Source of the DNA: a virus
Virus record (IMG/VR): IMGVR_UViG_3300049825_000114
Coordinates: 1 to 42,543 of that record
Length of the DNA: 42,543 nucleotides
Reading direction: 5' to 3' (one strand)
The notes beneath the pieces were generated by a model, which did no database searches, was not told the origin of the DNA, and saw only the letters and a list, made by a program, of their open reading frames with translations. The translations under genes and the position numbers were made by a program. Positions 1 to 9,740 of this stretch are shown in pieces; the first letter of the stretch is position 1, and each line of letters opens with the position of its first letter.

Positions 1-127
1 CTCCGCAAGCTGCACGTCGATCAACTCGTCCACGCCCTCCGGCTCCATCAAGCGAACGGTGTCGCCTGTGATTACCTTGTGCCCACCGTCCATCTCTGTC
101 ACGCCGCGCGTGCGCAAAACCTCCCAC
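1..127. repeat. Terminal direct repeat, left copy
   Basis: The first 127 bases are identical to the last 127 (42417-42543). The length of exactly 127 matches a common maximum assembler k-mer, so the likeliest meaning is overlap of a circular or circularly permuted assembly rather than a biological terminal repeat. Removing one copy gives about 42,416 bp and restores one uninterrupted reading frame across the junction. Confidence 0.95.
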
Positions 128-1785
128 TCCTTCTCGCCGATCTTGTACAGCGAGAGAACCTGCTTCAGTTGCGGGTCAAGGTCGGCGTGCGCGAGGTGTG
201 CGTTGGCGGCAAGGTTGTGAGCCATCATAACTGACATAGATCGCTCGTTGGCGTTCTGGTGCCAATTCATGCCGGTAAGCCAGAAGAACTTGTGCTCTGT
301 GCGCGCCAGCTTCTTGCTCACGCTGTCACCGAACTCCCATCGCGAGATTATGCTGGAGATGTATGCGTCGAAACCAATGCCAAGATGCGAAGCCGCGTTT
401 CGCAGCCCTTCGTTCCCGCCCGCAACTTGCGACAGGATGTTTCCAGTGTGCTCCGCCAGTGACCCGGTGAAGCTCATGCCTTGGAAGCGAAGCTCGTCAG
501 CGGCGGTCGCGACATCACCCATAGACGACACCATCACAGCGCCGAGCGACGCCATGCGCTGCACGCGAAGGTAAGCCTGCTGCCAGTCTGCGGCGTGTAT
601 ATTTGTCGGCACGTTTGCAGTGCCGTCGGCAATGTCCATCAGTACGCCGAAGTAACGCCCATCTTTAAGCTCGTCTACCACCTTCTTGTTGTCGTTGGAG
701 ATGGCCTTCTCCAAGTAGTGCGTGCGCAACCACTCCACGTTGTCACGCCAGTTTACACCGAAGCGCTCAAGAAGGGCCGCTGATCGCGCCCCGCGCTCAA
801 GATGTGCCACCATGCCCTCGAACACCGTGCCAACGCCAAACTGACCGTTGTATTTCGTGAACTCCTTTGGTCCTTTGAAATGCAGCACGCGACTGGCACT
901 GAGCCTCTTGGCGAGGTTTGCCGCCCCTTTGAAGCCGGATGCTGCGCCAGTTTGTTCTGTGCGATACCACGCGCCGGACGAAAGCTCATCGTATACCTTT
1001 GTCAAAAACTCATTGATGTGCGCGTCGCCACCTTCTTTTTTCGGCTCAACACCCTCGAACGTGCGTACCTCATCTAAGAGAGGTCGAATGAACTTGATCC
1101 ATTCGTCGCGCGTCGTCGCACGCATCTTCATCATGTCGTGCGACTGAGCCATGACATACCCAGGCGTCTTGGCAATCCACGCGCCGAGCGAGTTTTGGTG
1201 CTTGCGCGCAAGCTCGAAGTATTTGTTCGCGATCCTGGCAACCTTCGCCGCCGCCTCGTTTTTCGAAGTCCCTGGCGCTACGCCACGAGACAGCGCATCC
1301 ATCTCGACAGCAACGGCCTCATCAAAGACAGCATCCTCCCTCCCCACCAGGCGCGGCAGGATGGCCCCAAGCAGGCCCTCGCGGTATAGCTCACCCACGA
1401 ACTGCCCGACGTACATGGAGCGGCGCCCTCTGTGCAGAGATTGCACACTCTCGCGCTTGCCCCAACCTCGCTCCTTGGACCCTTGTATGAGAGCCGCAAG
1501 ACCGGCCCCAGGCGTCTTGAACGTGTCAATGTCGGCTATGCCAGCCACGCGGGCGGCGAGGTTCAACTTCGTCGTGCGCTCACTCAGCATGGCGGCGATG
1601 CGGGCCTCCTTCGCAAGCTCCTCGGCGGCGTCGATTTCAGCCGAACTCATTTGCCCTGCGGCTTGCTTGTCCGACACCTTCTTCTTGAACCTGGTGATTA
1701 GACCGCGCATCTCGGCCTCACTGAGCGGGGACTTATCCTGCCCGCCAAGTGTCCCGACTACGCACTTGTAGCTGTCTCTTGCCAT
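1..1785 (-). CDS. Large internal virion (ejection) protein, N-terminal part; gene continues at 42416-41106
   Basis: The ATG at 1785 overlaps the stop of the upstream gene (TGATG). The frame is open for 595 codons to base 1 and continues in frame from 42416 to a stop at 41106, giving about 1031 residues. I infer a role like T7 gp16, the large internal core protein ejected with DNA. The inference rests on size, last place in the internal-protein block, and the tail fibre gene directly after. The sequence is rich in charged helices (for example EIDAAEELAKEARIAA near residue 55). No lytic transglycosylase motif was recognised in this part. Translationally coupled to the 589-residue protein before it. 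Confidence 0.75.
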   Translation of the reverse strand, partial: MARDSYKCVVGTLGGQDKSPLSEAEMRGLITRFKKKVSDKQAAGQMSSAEIDAAEELAKEARIAAMLSERTTKLNLAARVAGIADIDTFKTPGAGLAALIQGSKERGWGKRESVQSLHRGRRSMYVGQFVGELYREGLLGAILPRLVGREDAVFDEAVAVEMDALSRGVAPGTSKNEAAAKVARIANKYFELARKHQNSLGAWIAKTPGYVMAQSHDMMKMRATTRDEWIKFIRPLLDEVRTFEGVEPKKEGGDAHINEFLTKVYDELSSGAWYRTEQTGAASGFKGAANLAKRLSASRVLHFKGPKEFTKYNGQFGVGTVFEGMVAHLERGARSAALLERFGVNWRDNVEWLRTHYLEKAISNDNKKVVDELKDGRYFGVLMDIADGTANVPTNIHAADWQQAYLRVQRMASLGAVMVSSMGDVATAADELRFQGMSFTGSLAEHTGNILSQVAGGNEGLRNAASHLGIGFDAYISSIISRWEFGDSVSKKLARTEHKFFWLTGMNWHQNANERSMSVMMAHNLAANAHLAHADLDPQLKQVLSLYKIGEKEWEVLRTRGVTEMDGGHKVITGDTVRLMEPEGVDELIDVQLAE

Positions 1786-3554
1786 CACTGAAACTCACAT
1801 GCTGCCGCCGCGCGGTATACTTGCTCAAGGTGCTCCGCGAGAACCTTGTCTTCTTTCGCGGCAGCCAACAGATCATCTTCAGCCGCCGTCCACATATCGC
1901 GAGCCTTCAGCGAATTGACGACGGCGTCAAGCGACGAAAGCTCGTCCTGGAGAGCTACCTCTTCGTCGGTCTGGCTGCTGTACGCCGCCACCTCATCCTC
2001 CGCCGCCTGGCGTGCCTTCTCGTTCTCCTCGTCTATGAACGAGTACGGCTGGCTCCCGTCGTCGTCGGCAAACCTGGACGACTCCTCGCCCGCACCCATC
2101 GGCTCGCTGGGATCGCGCCATAGCGCCTCCTCCGGGTCGAAGTCCGGGTCTTTGGCGGCGCGTTCACGCATTTTTTCTGCGCGGTAGGCTGCGAGCTTCT
2201 GAGACTTCGCGACCGGGCTCTCGTGAGCCTGTATACCCGCCTCATCAAGCTCTCGCTTGACGTTTGCGACGTACCTGTCCTGCGCTTTATTGGATGCTTG
2301 CGCGGCGATGTTATCCGGGTGGCGAACGTCACCTCGCGCCTGAGCGTCTAGTATATCATACAAATCGTTGAGGTCCGTTGACCCAGGATCGCGCCCAGCG
2401 CCGAACCACCCGTCCTCGTGAAGCATTTCCCGCACGTAGTCAGGCGGGTTTCCGTGTACGTTGTTTATGAGCCCTGGGTATTTTGCATCACCGACGAGCG
2501 CCAGTATCTCGTGCCCATCCTTCGTGATGTTACCCGCCGCGTCACGCACCTTTATCCCGCCATTCAATGCTATGTGCGTGAATAAATTCTGACCGGCGTA
2601 CTGGTGCTCTGGCGGAAACGCCGCCAGTTCAATGTCACTGTGCGCAGCTTTCAAATCGGCGTCGCTGAAGCCAAGGCCATGCTGAATAAGCTCAACGTCG
2701 GTAGACGCCGACTCTGAGCGCCATTGCGCGTGACCTTCGGCAAACTGTCTCATCATCATCTCAAGCGCATCTGGGTCACGACGACCAAGCTCAGCGGCCT
2801 TCACAAACTCCTTTAGGACGCTCAGCATGTCCTTCTCGTCCATACTACCAACAAGGTCGCGTATACGTGGCGTTGGTATCTTGAACTTGTCGAAGGCGTA
2901 CCCGCCGAGCGAGTGCAGACCGGCGCCTGCCACTGTGCCGAACACTACGTTCATAAAGCTGTCGGCGACGCCGTAGTCCAACTGCGACCAGCGGTTGTGA
3001 GCCATCATGGTCGGCTCAACTGCCAGCGCTCCGAGCGCACCCTCAATGGCTCCGTACTTGGCTCGAACGCCAGCCCTGGCGAGCGTAGACGTGCCAGCCG
3101 AGCGAAGTGCGTTGGCGTACCTGGCCTCTGGCACGAACGGGATGAAGTTCGCAGCAAGAGAAACAGGATCACCAAGAGAGCCCAGCACGCCAGCGCCGAA
3201 CTCAGCAACGCCGCGACCAAAGCCACCAGGGCTGCGCTGCATGTATAGTTGATCCGCCTGCTCGCGCGACTTGTACCAGATCAACGTATCGAGCTTGTAC
3301 TTGCTCATGCCATCGTCAGGTACGTCGATTGAGAGCCCAACCTCACCGACACGTTTCAACGCATCCTGCTTCGAGACGCGCGTACCCCACTCGTAATCCA
3401 CAGCCGAGCGCGCGGCGTTGTACAGTCCGTATACAAAGCCTGAGCTATCGTAAGCGCGGCGCCCTGCTGCATACGCGCTCTGACCAGCCGATGAGGCGTA
3501 GTCATAGATGCTCCCAGGCTCGTCTTGAATCGGATCACCGAGGCCGAGTGGCAT
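1785..3554 (-). CDS. Internal virion protein, 589 aa
   Basis: The ATG at 3554 overlaps the stop of the 723-aa gene (TAATG) and the stop overlaps the next start, so three internal virion genes are coupled. The N-terminal half has Gly/Ala-rich hydrophobic segments, such as FGAGVLGSLGDPVSLAANFI and GVADSFMNVVFGTVAGAGLH (about residues 118-215). These are typical of ejection proteins that cross the host envelope. The C-terminal quarter is very acidic (EEASS.., DDDGSQ, DEEVALQDELSS) and probably coiled. By position it belongs to the T7 gp15/gp16 set, but I recognise no family by sequence. It may be a split-off N-terminal part of a larger gp16-like protein. Confidence 0.7.
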   Translation of the reverse strand: MPLGLGDPIQDEPGSIYDYASSAGQSAYAAGRRAYDSSGFVYGLYNAARSAVDYEWGTRVSKQDALKRVGEVGLSIDVPDDGMSKYKLDTLIWYKSREQADQLYMQRSPGGFGRGVAEFGAGVLGSLGDPVSLAANFIPFVPEARYANALRSAGTSTLARAGVRAKYGAIEGALGALAVEPTMMAHNRWSQLDYGVADSFMNVVFGTVAGAGLHSLGGYAFDKFKIPTPRIRDLVGSMDEKDMLSVLKEFVKAAELGRRDPDALEMMMRQFAEGHAQWRSESASTDVELIQHGLGFSDADLKAAHSDIELAAFPPEHQYAGQNLFTHIALNGGIKVRDAAGNITKDGHEILALVGDAKYPGLINNVHGNPPDYVREMLHEDGWFGAGRDPGSTDLNDLYDILDAQARGDVRHPDNIAAQASNKAQDRYVANVKRELDEAGIQAHESPVAKSQKLAAYRAEKMRERAAKDPDFDPEEALWRDPSEPMGAGEESSRFADDDGSQPYSFIDEENEKARQAAEDEVAAYSSQTDEEVALQDELSSLDAVVNSLKARDMWTAAEDDLLAAAKEDKVLAEHLEQVYRAAAACEFQ

Positions 3555-5725
3555 TATTTCACATCCCCTCTACCCTTATACCAGTCTGGGCGCCCGTGCA
3601 GTTTCCTGGCCTGGTCGGCGCGGAACTGGCCCGTCCGGCGAAGGTCTTCCCACGTATACATCACGTACTGCGGGCGCCCGTTGACGATGGTGTGGACTGG
3701 ATACCCGCTATCGAACATGATAAGCCCCTTCTCGTCTCCACTCGTAACGAAGTACGCATTGGTGCGAAGGTGCTCCTGATATTGCTCCTTGGTGTGGAAC
3801 CGGCCTGACGTGCCACCCGGACCTGTAGGGAGCCATATGTTCTCCGGCGCCGCAAAATTCCCTCTCACGGCGTAGGCCCCAAGCTCGATGTTCTTTTGCT
3901 GGTCGCCGCCGCCGATCTGGTTGCGTGGCATCCGGTACGGCTTGCCAGCTATGTGCGACACGGTATACTCCGACGTTATGTCGTCACGCGCCCTCTCCCA
4001 CGCAGCCGTTGGTGATAGGCCCTGCTGCTTCATGTAAATCGCGGAGGCCCTGAGCGTCGCATCCCTCCACGACTCCACAGTCTCCTTGCCCCACTTGGAC
4101 GAGTAAGCCGTCTGAGCAAAGGCTTTCATCTTAGGGTCTTCGTTGAATAGCCCCTTCAGCGCCCTCACGTCGTCGTCTGGTATACCTTGAAGCAAATCCT
4201 CATTGGACATTTTATGACCGTCGGCGAGCAGCTTGCTTGTTGGTGTGGCTGGCAGCGAAAACAGTGCGCGAACCTTCGTCTGAAGCTTCGATTGTACCTC
4301 GCCAGCGAGCCTGTGCCAATTCGTCGGAAACCGCTCGCGAAGCATCGCCATAGCCTCCGGCAGCTTGGCGGGCTCCATGTTGTTGATGGCCTCAACCTCC
4401 TGCATAACGAACGCCTTCGGAGCCTCGGGGGAAAACGCGCCGTTGTCGAGTTGCTCCTTGTACGTCCTATCAAGCCATTCGTCGTATTGCGCATTAATCT
4501 GGCGCTGCAAGACCGCTTGCTTGCCGGGGTCCGTCTCGGCGTCCATCTCAGACTGAAGCAGCGTGATTTGCTCTTTCACCGATTGGATCACTGGGCTCTC
4601 TTGCACGTACTGCCCGCCGTCGGCAACTAACGCCGCCTCCTTGCGAGCGATAGCCGCCTCAACGGCACCGACGCGAGCATCCACTTCGCCGTATGACGAC
4701 GAGTCATCGGCCACCTTCGCGCGCATCGCCGCAGCTTCGCGTTTTAGGTCTGGGAGCTTTTTAGCTGGGTCGCCGACAACTGCTCCAGCCTTGTAAGCAT
4801 ACTCCATCTCGCGCTTGGCCGCCTTAGCCGCCTCAGGATCGTCGCCGAACATCTCGTCTATCATCTCAGGCGAGAAACGGTCTACATCCTCGGTCTTCGC
4901 GACGTTCCCGTCTGCGACGAGCTTCTTGAAGTCCTCGAACGAGCGAGCCCAGCGGCGCTTGTCGGCGTTGGCGTCTTCTTTGGACTGAGCCTCGCCCTGC
5001 CGTATATCCGTTTCAAGCATGTTCTCCAGCACGCGCCTATCGGTCGGGGCGAGCATCTTGTCGAACTCGCCCTTCTGGAGCCTTGCAAGCGTCCTGTACG
5101 GGCCAACCGACCGGCTCTTTCCCATACCCTCAACCCACGACCGGGCGACCGTGTTGACGGCCTTGCTCTCGGCTTCGGCGCGCATCTCGGAGGGGAGCCC
5201 ACTGGAACGCACAGCGCTCAGCGCCATCTGCACGGCATCCGCACCAAGCTCAGGTTTAGACAGCGCAAAGTTCGCCGAATTTTCAATGACGGCGCTCATG
5301 TCTTTCGACTTCGCGGCCATCGTCTTGCCGGTTTCTATTTTCAGTGCGTCGTTGTATACGGCGCCTCGGAACTCCTCCATCTTGAGAGCGAGGAACTGCC
5401 GGGCTCCGTCGGAAGGTGCGGCGTCGAGAACCCCGTCAATGCCGCCGTCATAGTCCTCCATCACGCGCGGCGTGAAGCCCTCGGGTGTATCTTCAGTCTC
5501 ATCCCTTTTCTGAAGCTCCGCCGTCCACTGATTTTTCCAATCCCCAAGCTGACGAAGCGACCATAGCTTGTCGCGCTCGTCCTGCTTGTCTTGCAGGTAC
5601 GCGCCAAGCTGCCGCCCGCCCTGAGCGATCACGTCGCCCAAGCCGCTATCGGTCCCGCGCGGCGCGATCCCTTGCGCGCTCACGCGCGGGCCTGGGCCTC
5701 CTGTATACAGTGGAATCTCAGGCAT
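3554..5725 (-). CDS. Internal virion protein, gp15-like, 723 aa
   Basis: Starts at ATG 5725 (MPEIPLYTGG) and ends at 3554. The protein is long, mostly helical and charged, without membrane segments. It has a Gly-rich N-terminus (GLGDVIAQGGRQLGAYLQ at about residue 28) and extended Ala/Glu/Lys helices around residues 300-430. Such proteins directly after the small gp14-like gene are the second internal core or ejection protein in T7-like virions. The C-terminus contains an ordered-looking aromatic segment (YVMYTWEDLRR). The role is inferred from synteny and composition, not from a diagnostic motif. Confidence 0.72.
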   Translation of the reverse strand: MPEIPLYTGGPGPRVSAQGIAPRGTDSGLGDVIAQGGRQLGAYLQDKQDERDKLWSLRQLGDWKNQWTAELQKRDETEDTPEGFTPRVMEDYDGGIDGVLDAAPSDGARQFLALKMEEFRGAVYNDALKIETGKTMAAKSKDMSAVIENSANFALSKPELGADAVQMALSAVRSSGLPSEMRAEAESKAVNTVARSWVEGMGKSRSVGPYRTLARLQKGEFDKMLAPTDRRVLENMLETDIRQGEAQSKEDANADKRRWARSFEDFKKLVADGNVAKTEDVDRFSPEMIDEMFGDDPEAAKAAKREMEYAYKAGAVVGDPAKKLPDLKREAAAMRAKVADDSSSYGEVDARVGAVEAAIARKEAALVADGGQYVQESPVIQSVKEQITLLQSEMDAETDPGKQAVLQRQINAQYDEWLDRTYKEQLDNGAFSPEAPKAFVMQEVEAINNMEPAKLPEAMAMLRERFPTNWHRLAGEVQSKLQTKVRALFSLPATPTSKLLADGHKMSNEDLLQGIPDDDVRALKGLFNEDPKMKAFAQTAYSSKWGKETVESWRDATLRASAIYMKQQGLSPTAAWERARDDITSEYTVSHIAGKPYRMPRNQIGGGDQQKNIELGAYAVRGNFAAPENIWLPTGPGGTSGRFHTKEQYQEHLRTNAYFVTSGDEKGLIMFDSGYPVHTIVNGRPQYVMYTWEDLRRTGQFRADQARKLHGRPDWYKGRGDVK

Positions 5726-5733
5726 ATCCTACC

Positions 5734-6282
5734 TCAATAATCCGTCCACGTTCCGGCGTCGGCATAGCCGCCCGAGCTTCCAGCACTACCACCATACGAC
5801 CCAGAGCCGCCACCAGGAAGGATCGACTTTGGAGCGCCCGTCGAACCGCCTGTGCCGCCAAGTGCGTCGATGCCCATTCCAGCAAGCTGCCCAGACGCCA
5901 ACCCAACAACACCCTTCACAAGCTCCATTTTTCCCTTGTAGCGCTCCATCCTGGCCTCATTGCGATAGCCGACGGCCTGCACCTCGCCCTCGTACTTGGC
6001 GTTGAGAGCGTCAAGCTCGAAATTGATATAGCTCTCATGAAGCACATCGAGCGCCGACCCACTCTCGGTTCGACCCGATGCACCGCGCCGCGCGCGCAGC
6101 CTGCCCATCGCATAGTCCGCGTCGCGCTGGACTTTCGTATACTCGTTCGCGGCCACGTTCGAGCTGTATACAGCTTGCGTCTCGGCTACCTTTGCGTTGT
6201 ACGAGTGGGCCTGGCTTGCCGACATCGCCGAAACGGCAGTGCCGACAGCCGCCATAACGGCAGTGATCGTTATTGGGTCCAT
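5734..6282 (-). CDS. Internal virion protein, gp14-like, 182 aa
   Basis: The protein opens with a hydrophobic Ala-rich helix (ITITAVMAAVGTAVSAMSAS). A long amphipathic helix follows, then a Gly/Ser-rich tail (GGSGSYGGSAGSSGG). This is the usual architecture of T7 gp14-type proteins, which form the outer-membrane part of the DNA ejection channel. The ATG at 6282 lies inside the end of the acetyltransferase-fold gene (13-base overlap). It is followed nine bases later by the gp15-like gene, the same order as in T7-like phages. Confidence 0.75.
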   Translation of the reverse strand: MDPITITAVMAAVGTAVSAMSASQAHSYNAKVAETQAVYSSNVAANEYTKVQRDADYAMGRLRARRGASGRTESGSALDVLHESYINFELDALNAKYEGEVQAVGYRNEARMERYKGKMELVKGVVGLASGQLAGMGIDALGGTGGSTGAPKSILPGGGSGSYGGSAGSSGGYADAGTWTDY

Positions 6283-6707
6283 TTGAACGTCCTCGCGTAC
6301 AGATCGCAGTCGCGCCCGAATGGGTCAAAATCGTGCATCGTACCTTCTCGCTTGAACCCGAGAACCTTCGCCATGCGATGAGCTTCGTCCCAGTCTGTTC
6401 TCACGTAAGCCTCCACACGCCGGAACGTGTGACTGCCCTCCAGATGAGCGCGAATTGACCGTATCATCGAATTGAAGTGCGGGCCAGCCTCGCAGCTTAT
6501 GATCGCGTGGGCAAGCCCGCACCCTTTCCAGCGCTCAACGATCCCGGCTACGCACATGGGATCGCCGTTCCACTCGCCAGTGACCGAGCCGACCATCGTC
6601 ATAGCCTTCGAATACTCCCGGTCGAACAGCGTCTTGAACGGCTCTTGCCCGCGCTGGATTTTCAACCTCGGAAGGTCATCAACCTCCGTTGCTCTAACAA
6701 CCCACAT
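6270..6707 (-). CDS. GNAT-fold protein, gp13-like (DUF2833 type), 145 aa
   Basis: I chose ATG 6707 (MWVVRATEVDDLPRL) because it forms a TGATG overlap with the upstream tail gene; a longer upstream start exists. The chain has the acetyltransferase layout: an opening strand, a central segment with CVAGIVERWKGCGLAHAI, and the terminal VEAYVRTDWDEAHRMAKVLGFKREG typical of the last helix and strand of GNAT proteins. In T7-like phages the gene between tail tube B and gp14 encodes gp13, a virion-assembly protein of this fold. A clear acetyl-CoA P-loop (R/QxxGxG/A) is not obvious, so enzymatic activity is doubtful. Confidence 0.7.
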   Translation of the reverse strand: MWVVRATEVDDLPRLKIQRGQEPFKTLFDREYSKAMTMVGSVTGEWNGDPMCVAGIVERWKGCGLAHAIISCEAGPHFNSMIRSIRAHLEGSHTFRRVEAYVRTDWDEAHRMAKVLGFKREGTMHDFDPFGRDCDLYARTFKWTQ

Positions 6708-8953
6708 CAGCCTTCCTCGGTTACGACGTTCGGCGATGCCCACAGTATGCACGTTGGGAGCGGCAAGTCCTGCCTGACGCAGAACGTAACGTCCAGCCCA
6801 GTACTGTCGCTCGACGGCATCAACAAAATTTGCGCGCCGGTCGCAACTGGGACCGCCGTAGACATATCATCTATAGCCCGCCGAAGCTCCAGCAAGTCCA
6901 GGTTGTCGAACGAGCAGCCGTACTTGAACCCCGCCGATTTGAACAGGCTCGCGCCGACGTTGTTGATGGTCTGCACCTGAGCGTGAGAGGCGCCAGCCTG
7001 CGCGCCAACATCCCACCTCTGGGTTTGAAGATCGCATGTGTACGGATAGCCGACCGTGACCTTGGAGGCAGCTTGCGGCAGCGTGATCGAGCCGCCTGAG
7101 ACGACATACGCTCCGGCGTACCATCCGTCAGCCAGCACGCGGACGGTTTCGCCGTTGAAGCGGCTCAATCCGGTAACGACCGTGACTGGCGCCCCAGAAT
7201 ACGTATACGAGCTATCCAGCCCAATATAGTCTGCTGTGGCGTTTCCAAGCTTCCACGACTGACTTAATCTCAATATCTCACGCCTGACGGCGCCGTTGGC
7301 GTACCTCTGAGTTGATACGTACACGTCGTCGTATGTGCCAGCGCTCGACGGGACAGCGCAAACGCTCTCGAATTTCGCTGCAACCGTGTGCCCGGCGTCT
7401 GAGTATCCGCCGAGCGTGTGCTCGTGAAAAGCGACAACCTGCTGCGCCTTGTCGTAGGTGACTCCAATCAGTCGCCCGTCCGACGTGACGCACCAAATGC
7501 ACGACAACGGTTTCTGCTGCCAGGCGAAGTCGATGATCTCGCCACTCTCAAACATATGCGACGCCAGCACCGAAATCTCGTTGGCGACGTACCTGCCAGC
7601 AACGTCTTCTGAGAACACCATGTCGCGCAAGCCCTTGCCGCCTGATTGCGCGAATATCGTGGACGACCCGATGCGCAAAGGCTGTATGAGCTTCGACCCC
7701 CACGCCGTCTGGTCACGGATGTCTACATTCTCCGGCGAGATACCCTCCGTCGTCGTCGTCGGTGCGAGCATGTACTCATTGCCCTCCGTCCCAACGATAA
7801 GCTGGCGCTCGTCAACCGAAAGGAACGTGATTGGGAGTGGCTGGTTCGAGTTGCTGGTTGCGGTTATGGCCTGGTCTGCCACGAGCTTTCCGCGAAGATC
7901 GAAAGCGGAGAAGTTGTCGTAGTCGCCAGTCACAGACAGCCATACCGTGTCCGGCGCCAGCGTTGTTCCGCCGTAGGCGATGCGGTCTTGAATCATCGAG
8001 ATTGCACGCGGATAGCCATTGCCACCACCCCACGCGCCGAACGCGACCCGGTACGACGCCGTCGCGGTCAGGCTGCTTGGAAATCTCGTGATGTTCGTCA
8101 TGTTCACGACGGTCGGCGACACGTATGCGGTGATGACGCCAAGGCCGTATCCGGGATCGTTGTATTCCCACCGGCAGGCCGCCGCTGACGCCGTTCCGTC
8201 GTAAGCCGCCCCGTAGCTGTGAGTCGGCGGCGTCGTCCCAGAGGTTCCGGCGTCGGTGCAGATATACGTGACGCCGTCGTTGCGACGAAGGTCATTGAGC
8301 ACATACGCCGTTGCCGTCACCCACGGCGTTACGTTAGCCAAGTCCTGCTCGCGGACCTGGATAAGCTGCCCCACCATCGAAGCGTCGAACAGTGCCGCGC
8401 TGGCCGTCACGACGACGCCGGTAGCTCCAGCCACCACCGAACTCAGCGTCACCGTTGGCCGTGTGGCATCCGCGTTCTCAGTGTCAAGCGGGCCGCCGCT
8501 GAAAGCAGTCGCGGCGAATGTCCAAGCGGACGCGCCCGTCCTGCTTATCTTGTACGGCGCAACGTCCTGGTGGCAAACTCGGATCACATCGCCGATCTGC
8601 ACAATCTGAAGCTCGTATGCCATGGCAGATGTGTACGGCGTTCCAAGTGACCCTAGCGTCGTGTCAAGCACGCCGTCCTGGATAACTCTAAATATATTCT
8701 GGCCTAGCTCGATCACGTATTTTTGCGACCTGTCGTACACGAACGGTACCAGCTTGCTTGCGAACGAGTCGCTTGCTGCGTCGCAGATGTACTCGAAGCC
8801 TGGTCGCGTGAATACGCCTCCGAGCTTGCGCGGTATCCAGTTAAGGCACTTCCGAAGCGACGCGCGGTAGCGCTCAAGGTCTGACCGCCCGTTTAGCTCT
8901 GGGTTCCACTCGCCAGCGTTGAACGTGTTCTGGATCGGCGTTGCGCGGGCCAT
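6707..8953 (-). CDS. Tail tubular protein B (T7 gp12-like nozzle), 748 aa
   Basis: ATG 8953 overlaps the stop of tail tubular protein A (TAATG). The N-terminus MARATPIQNTFNAGEWNPEL and the following LERYRASLRKCLNWIPRKLGG and FTRPGFEYI segments are the signature of the podovirus tail nozzle family. So is the later IQDRIAYGGTTLAPDTVWLS motif (about residue 330). The rest is beta-rich with many aromatic strands. The protein should form the hexameric nozzle below the tail tube adaptor and carry the fibres. Length matches the family. Confidence 0.92.
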   Translation of the reverse strand: MARATPIQNTFNAGEWNPELNGRSDLERYRASLRKCLNWIPRKLGGVFTRPGFEYICDAASDSFASKLVPFVYDRSQKYVIELGQNIFRVIQDGVLDTTLGSLGTPYTSAMAYELQIVQIGDVIRVCHQDVAPYKISRTGASAWTFAATAFSGGPLDTENADATRPTVTLSSVVAGATGVVVTASAALFDASMVGQLIQVREQDLANVTPWVTATAYVLNDLRRNDGVTYICTDAGTSGTTPPTHSYGAAYDGTASAAACRWEYNDPGYGLGVITAYVSPTVVNMTNITRFPSSLTATASYRVAFGAWGGGNGYPRAISMIQDRIAYGGTTLAPDTVWLSVTGDYDNFSAFDLRGKLVADQAITATSNSNQPLPITFLSVDERQLIVGTEGNEYMLAPTTTTEGISPENVDIRDQTAWGSKLIQPLRIGSSTIFAQSGGKGLRDMVFSEDVAGRYVANEISVLASHMFESGEIIDFAWQQKPLSCIWCVTSDGRLIGVTYDKAQQVVAFHEHTLGGYSDAGHTVAAKFESVCAVPSSAGTYDDVYVSTQRYANGAVRREILRLSQSWKLGNATADYIGLDSSYTYSGAPVTVVTGLSRFNGETVRVLADGWYAGAYVVSGGSITLPQAASKVTVGYPYTCDLQTQRWDVGAQAGASHAQVQTINNVGASLFKSAGFKYGCSFDNLDLLELRRAIDDMSTAVPVATGAQILLMPSSDSTGLDVTFCVRQDLPLPTCILWASPNVVTEEG

Positions 8954-9525
8954 TACGCCAGCCTCGCCAAATCCCACTCGTCGTCAACGGGCTCGTCAGG
9001 CGGGTTCTGGAGCGCGTCGGTGCGCTTAGCGGCGCCCAACGCCTGCCCGAACATGCGCTGAAGCGTCTCGCGCTTTACGTTGCTATTCTGCACGGTCGGC
9101 AGAACGTCGATGGCGACACTCAACGCAAGAGCCTCGGCAAAAAGCGGCGAGAACTTGTCCGCAGTCGCGTCACTTGTGTACTTTATATACAGTGGTCCGC
9201 TATCGTTGATTAGGATGCGACCAGCCTCAACCTGATACTGCTTGGCCTTGAAATAGCCATCAACGTCTCGCAGAGCAAGGCAGCCGCCAGGCAGCAGATA
9301 CGTGTTGTCAAATTCGTATACAGGGGCCTCAGAAATCTCAGGCGTTAGTGCCCCCCTAAGCATGGCGAAGTTCCACGGGTGCCCCTCAAGAAGCGCGCGA
9401 CGCTTGTCGTCGTACACTTCCTTGCAAGCGCGCGCCGCCTCGCTTGCGTCGTTCAGCGAAGTGATGCGAGGGCCTCTACAGTGCCGCAGCGCGCGGTTGC
9501 AGACCTGAACGTCGGTCGTTGCCAT
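8953..9525 (-). CDS. Tail tubular protein A (T7 gp11-like adaptor), 190 aa
   Basis: The sequence has the gp11-type pattern: VCNRALRHCRGPRITSLND, then ACKEVYDDKRRALLEGHPWNFA (about residues 33-54). These are the helical bundle residues that dock on the portal. The protein forms the ring joining the portal to the nozzle. ATG 9525 is preceded by AAGGTGA. The gene is coupled to the nozzle gene by a TAATG overlap. Confidence 0.92.
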   Translation of the reverse strand: MATTDVQVCNRALRHCRGPRITSLNDASEAARACKEVYDDKRRALLEGHPWNFAMLRGALTPEISEAPVYEFDNTYLLPGGCLALRDVDGYFKAKQYQVEAGRILINDSGPLYIKYTSDATADKFSPLFAEALALSVAIDVLPTVQNSNVKRETLQRMFGQALGAAKRTDALQNPPDEPVDDEWDLARLA

Positions 9526-9536
9526 GTCCCGTCACC

Positions 9537-9740
9537 TTACGCTGGCGGCCACTTCCCCGTGATGATTGCGCGTTTAATCGCCTCAAGGCCGTCGAGCGCC
9601 TCCTGGCGTGTTAGGCTGGCGACCAGATCAACCGTGAACTCGAATGTATCCGCAGCGACCGCTGCGCCTACGGCCTCGGTAACTTGCGCGCCGGTATTCG
9701 GGTTCTCACCTCGCGACACTCCCCAACGTCTCGTAGCCAT
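9537..9740 (-). CDS. Small conserved-looking virion-region protein, 67 aa
   Basis: Begins MATRRWGVSRGENPN and contains a short helix (TRQEALDGLEAIKRAII) near its C-terminus. It lies eleven bases before tail tubular protein A and after the 166-aa head-region protein, in the same direction. No family recognised. Similar short proteins in this place are often head completion or chaperone factors, but nothing here proves that. A GNRA-loop hairpin (9764-9787) lies just upstream. Confidence 0.6.
   Translation of the reverse strand: MATRRWGVSRGENPNTGAQVTEAVGAAVAADTFEFTVDLVASLTRQEALDGLEAIKRAIITGKWPPA

Noticed and set aside
1-127. Terminal repeat as a true biological redundancy
   Set aside because: The 127-bp length and position inside a gene fit an assembly overlap better; only read depth could show otherwise.
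5485-6381. 298-codon open frame on the plus strand
   Set aside because: Antisense to the gp14-like and neighbouring internal virion genes; composition is that of a shadow frame in G+C-rich DNA.
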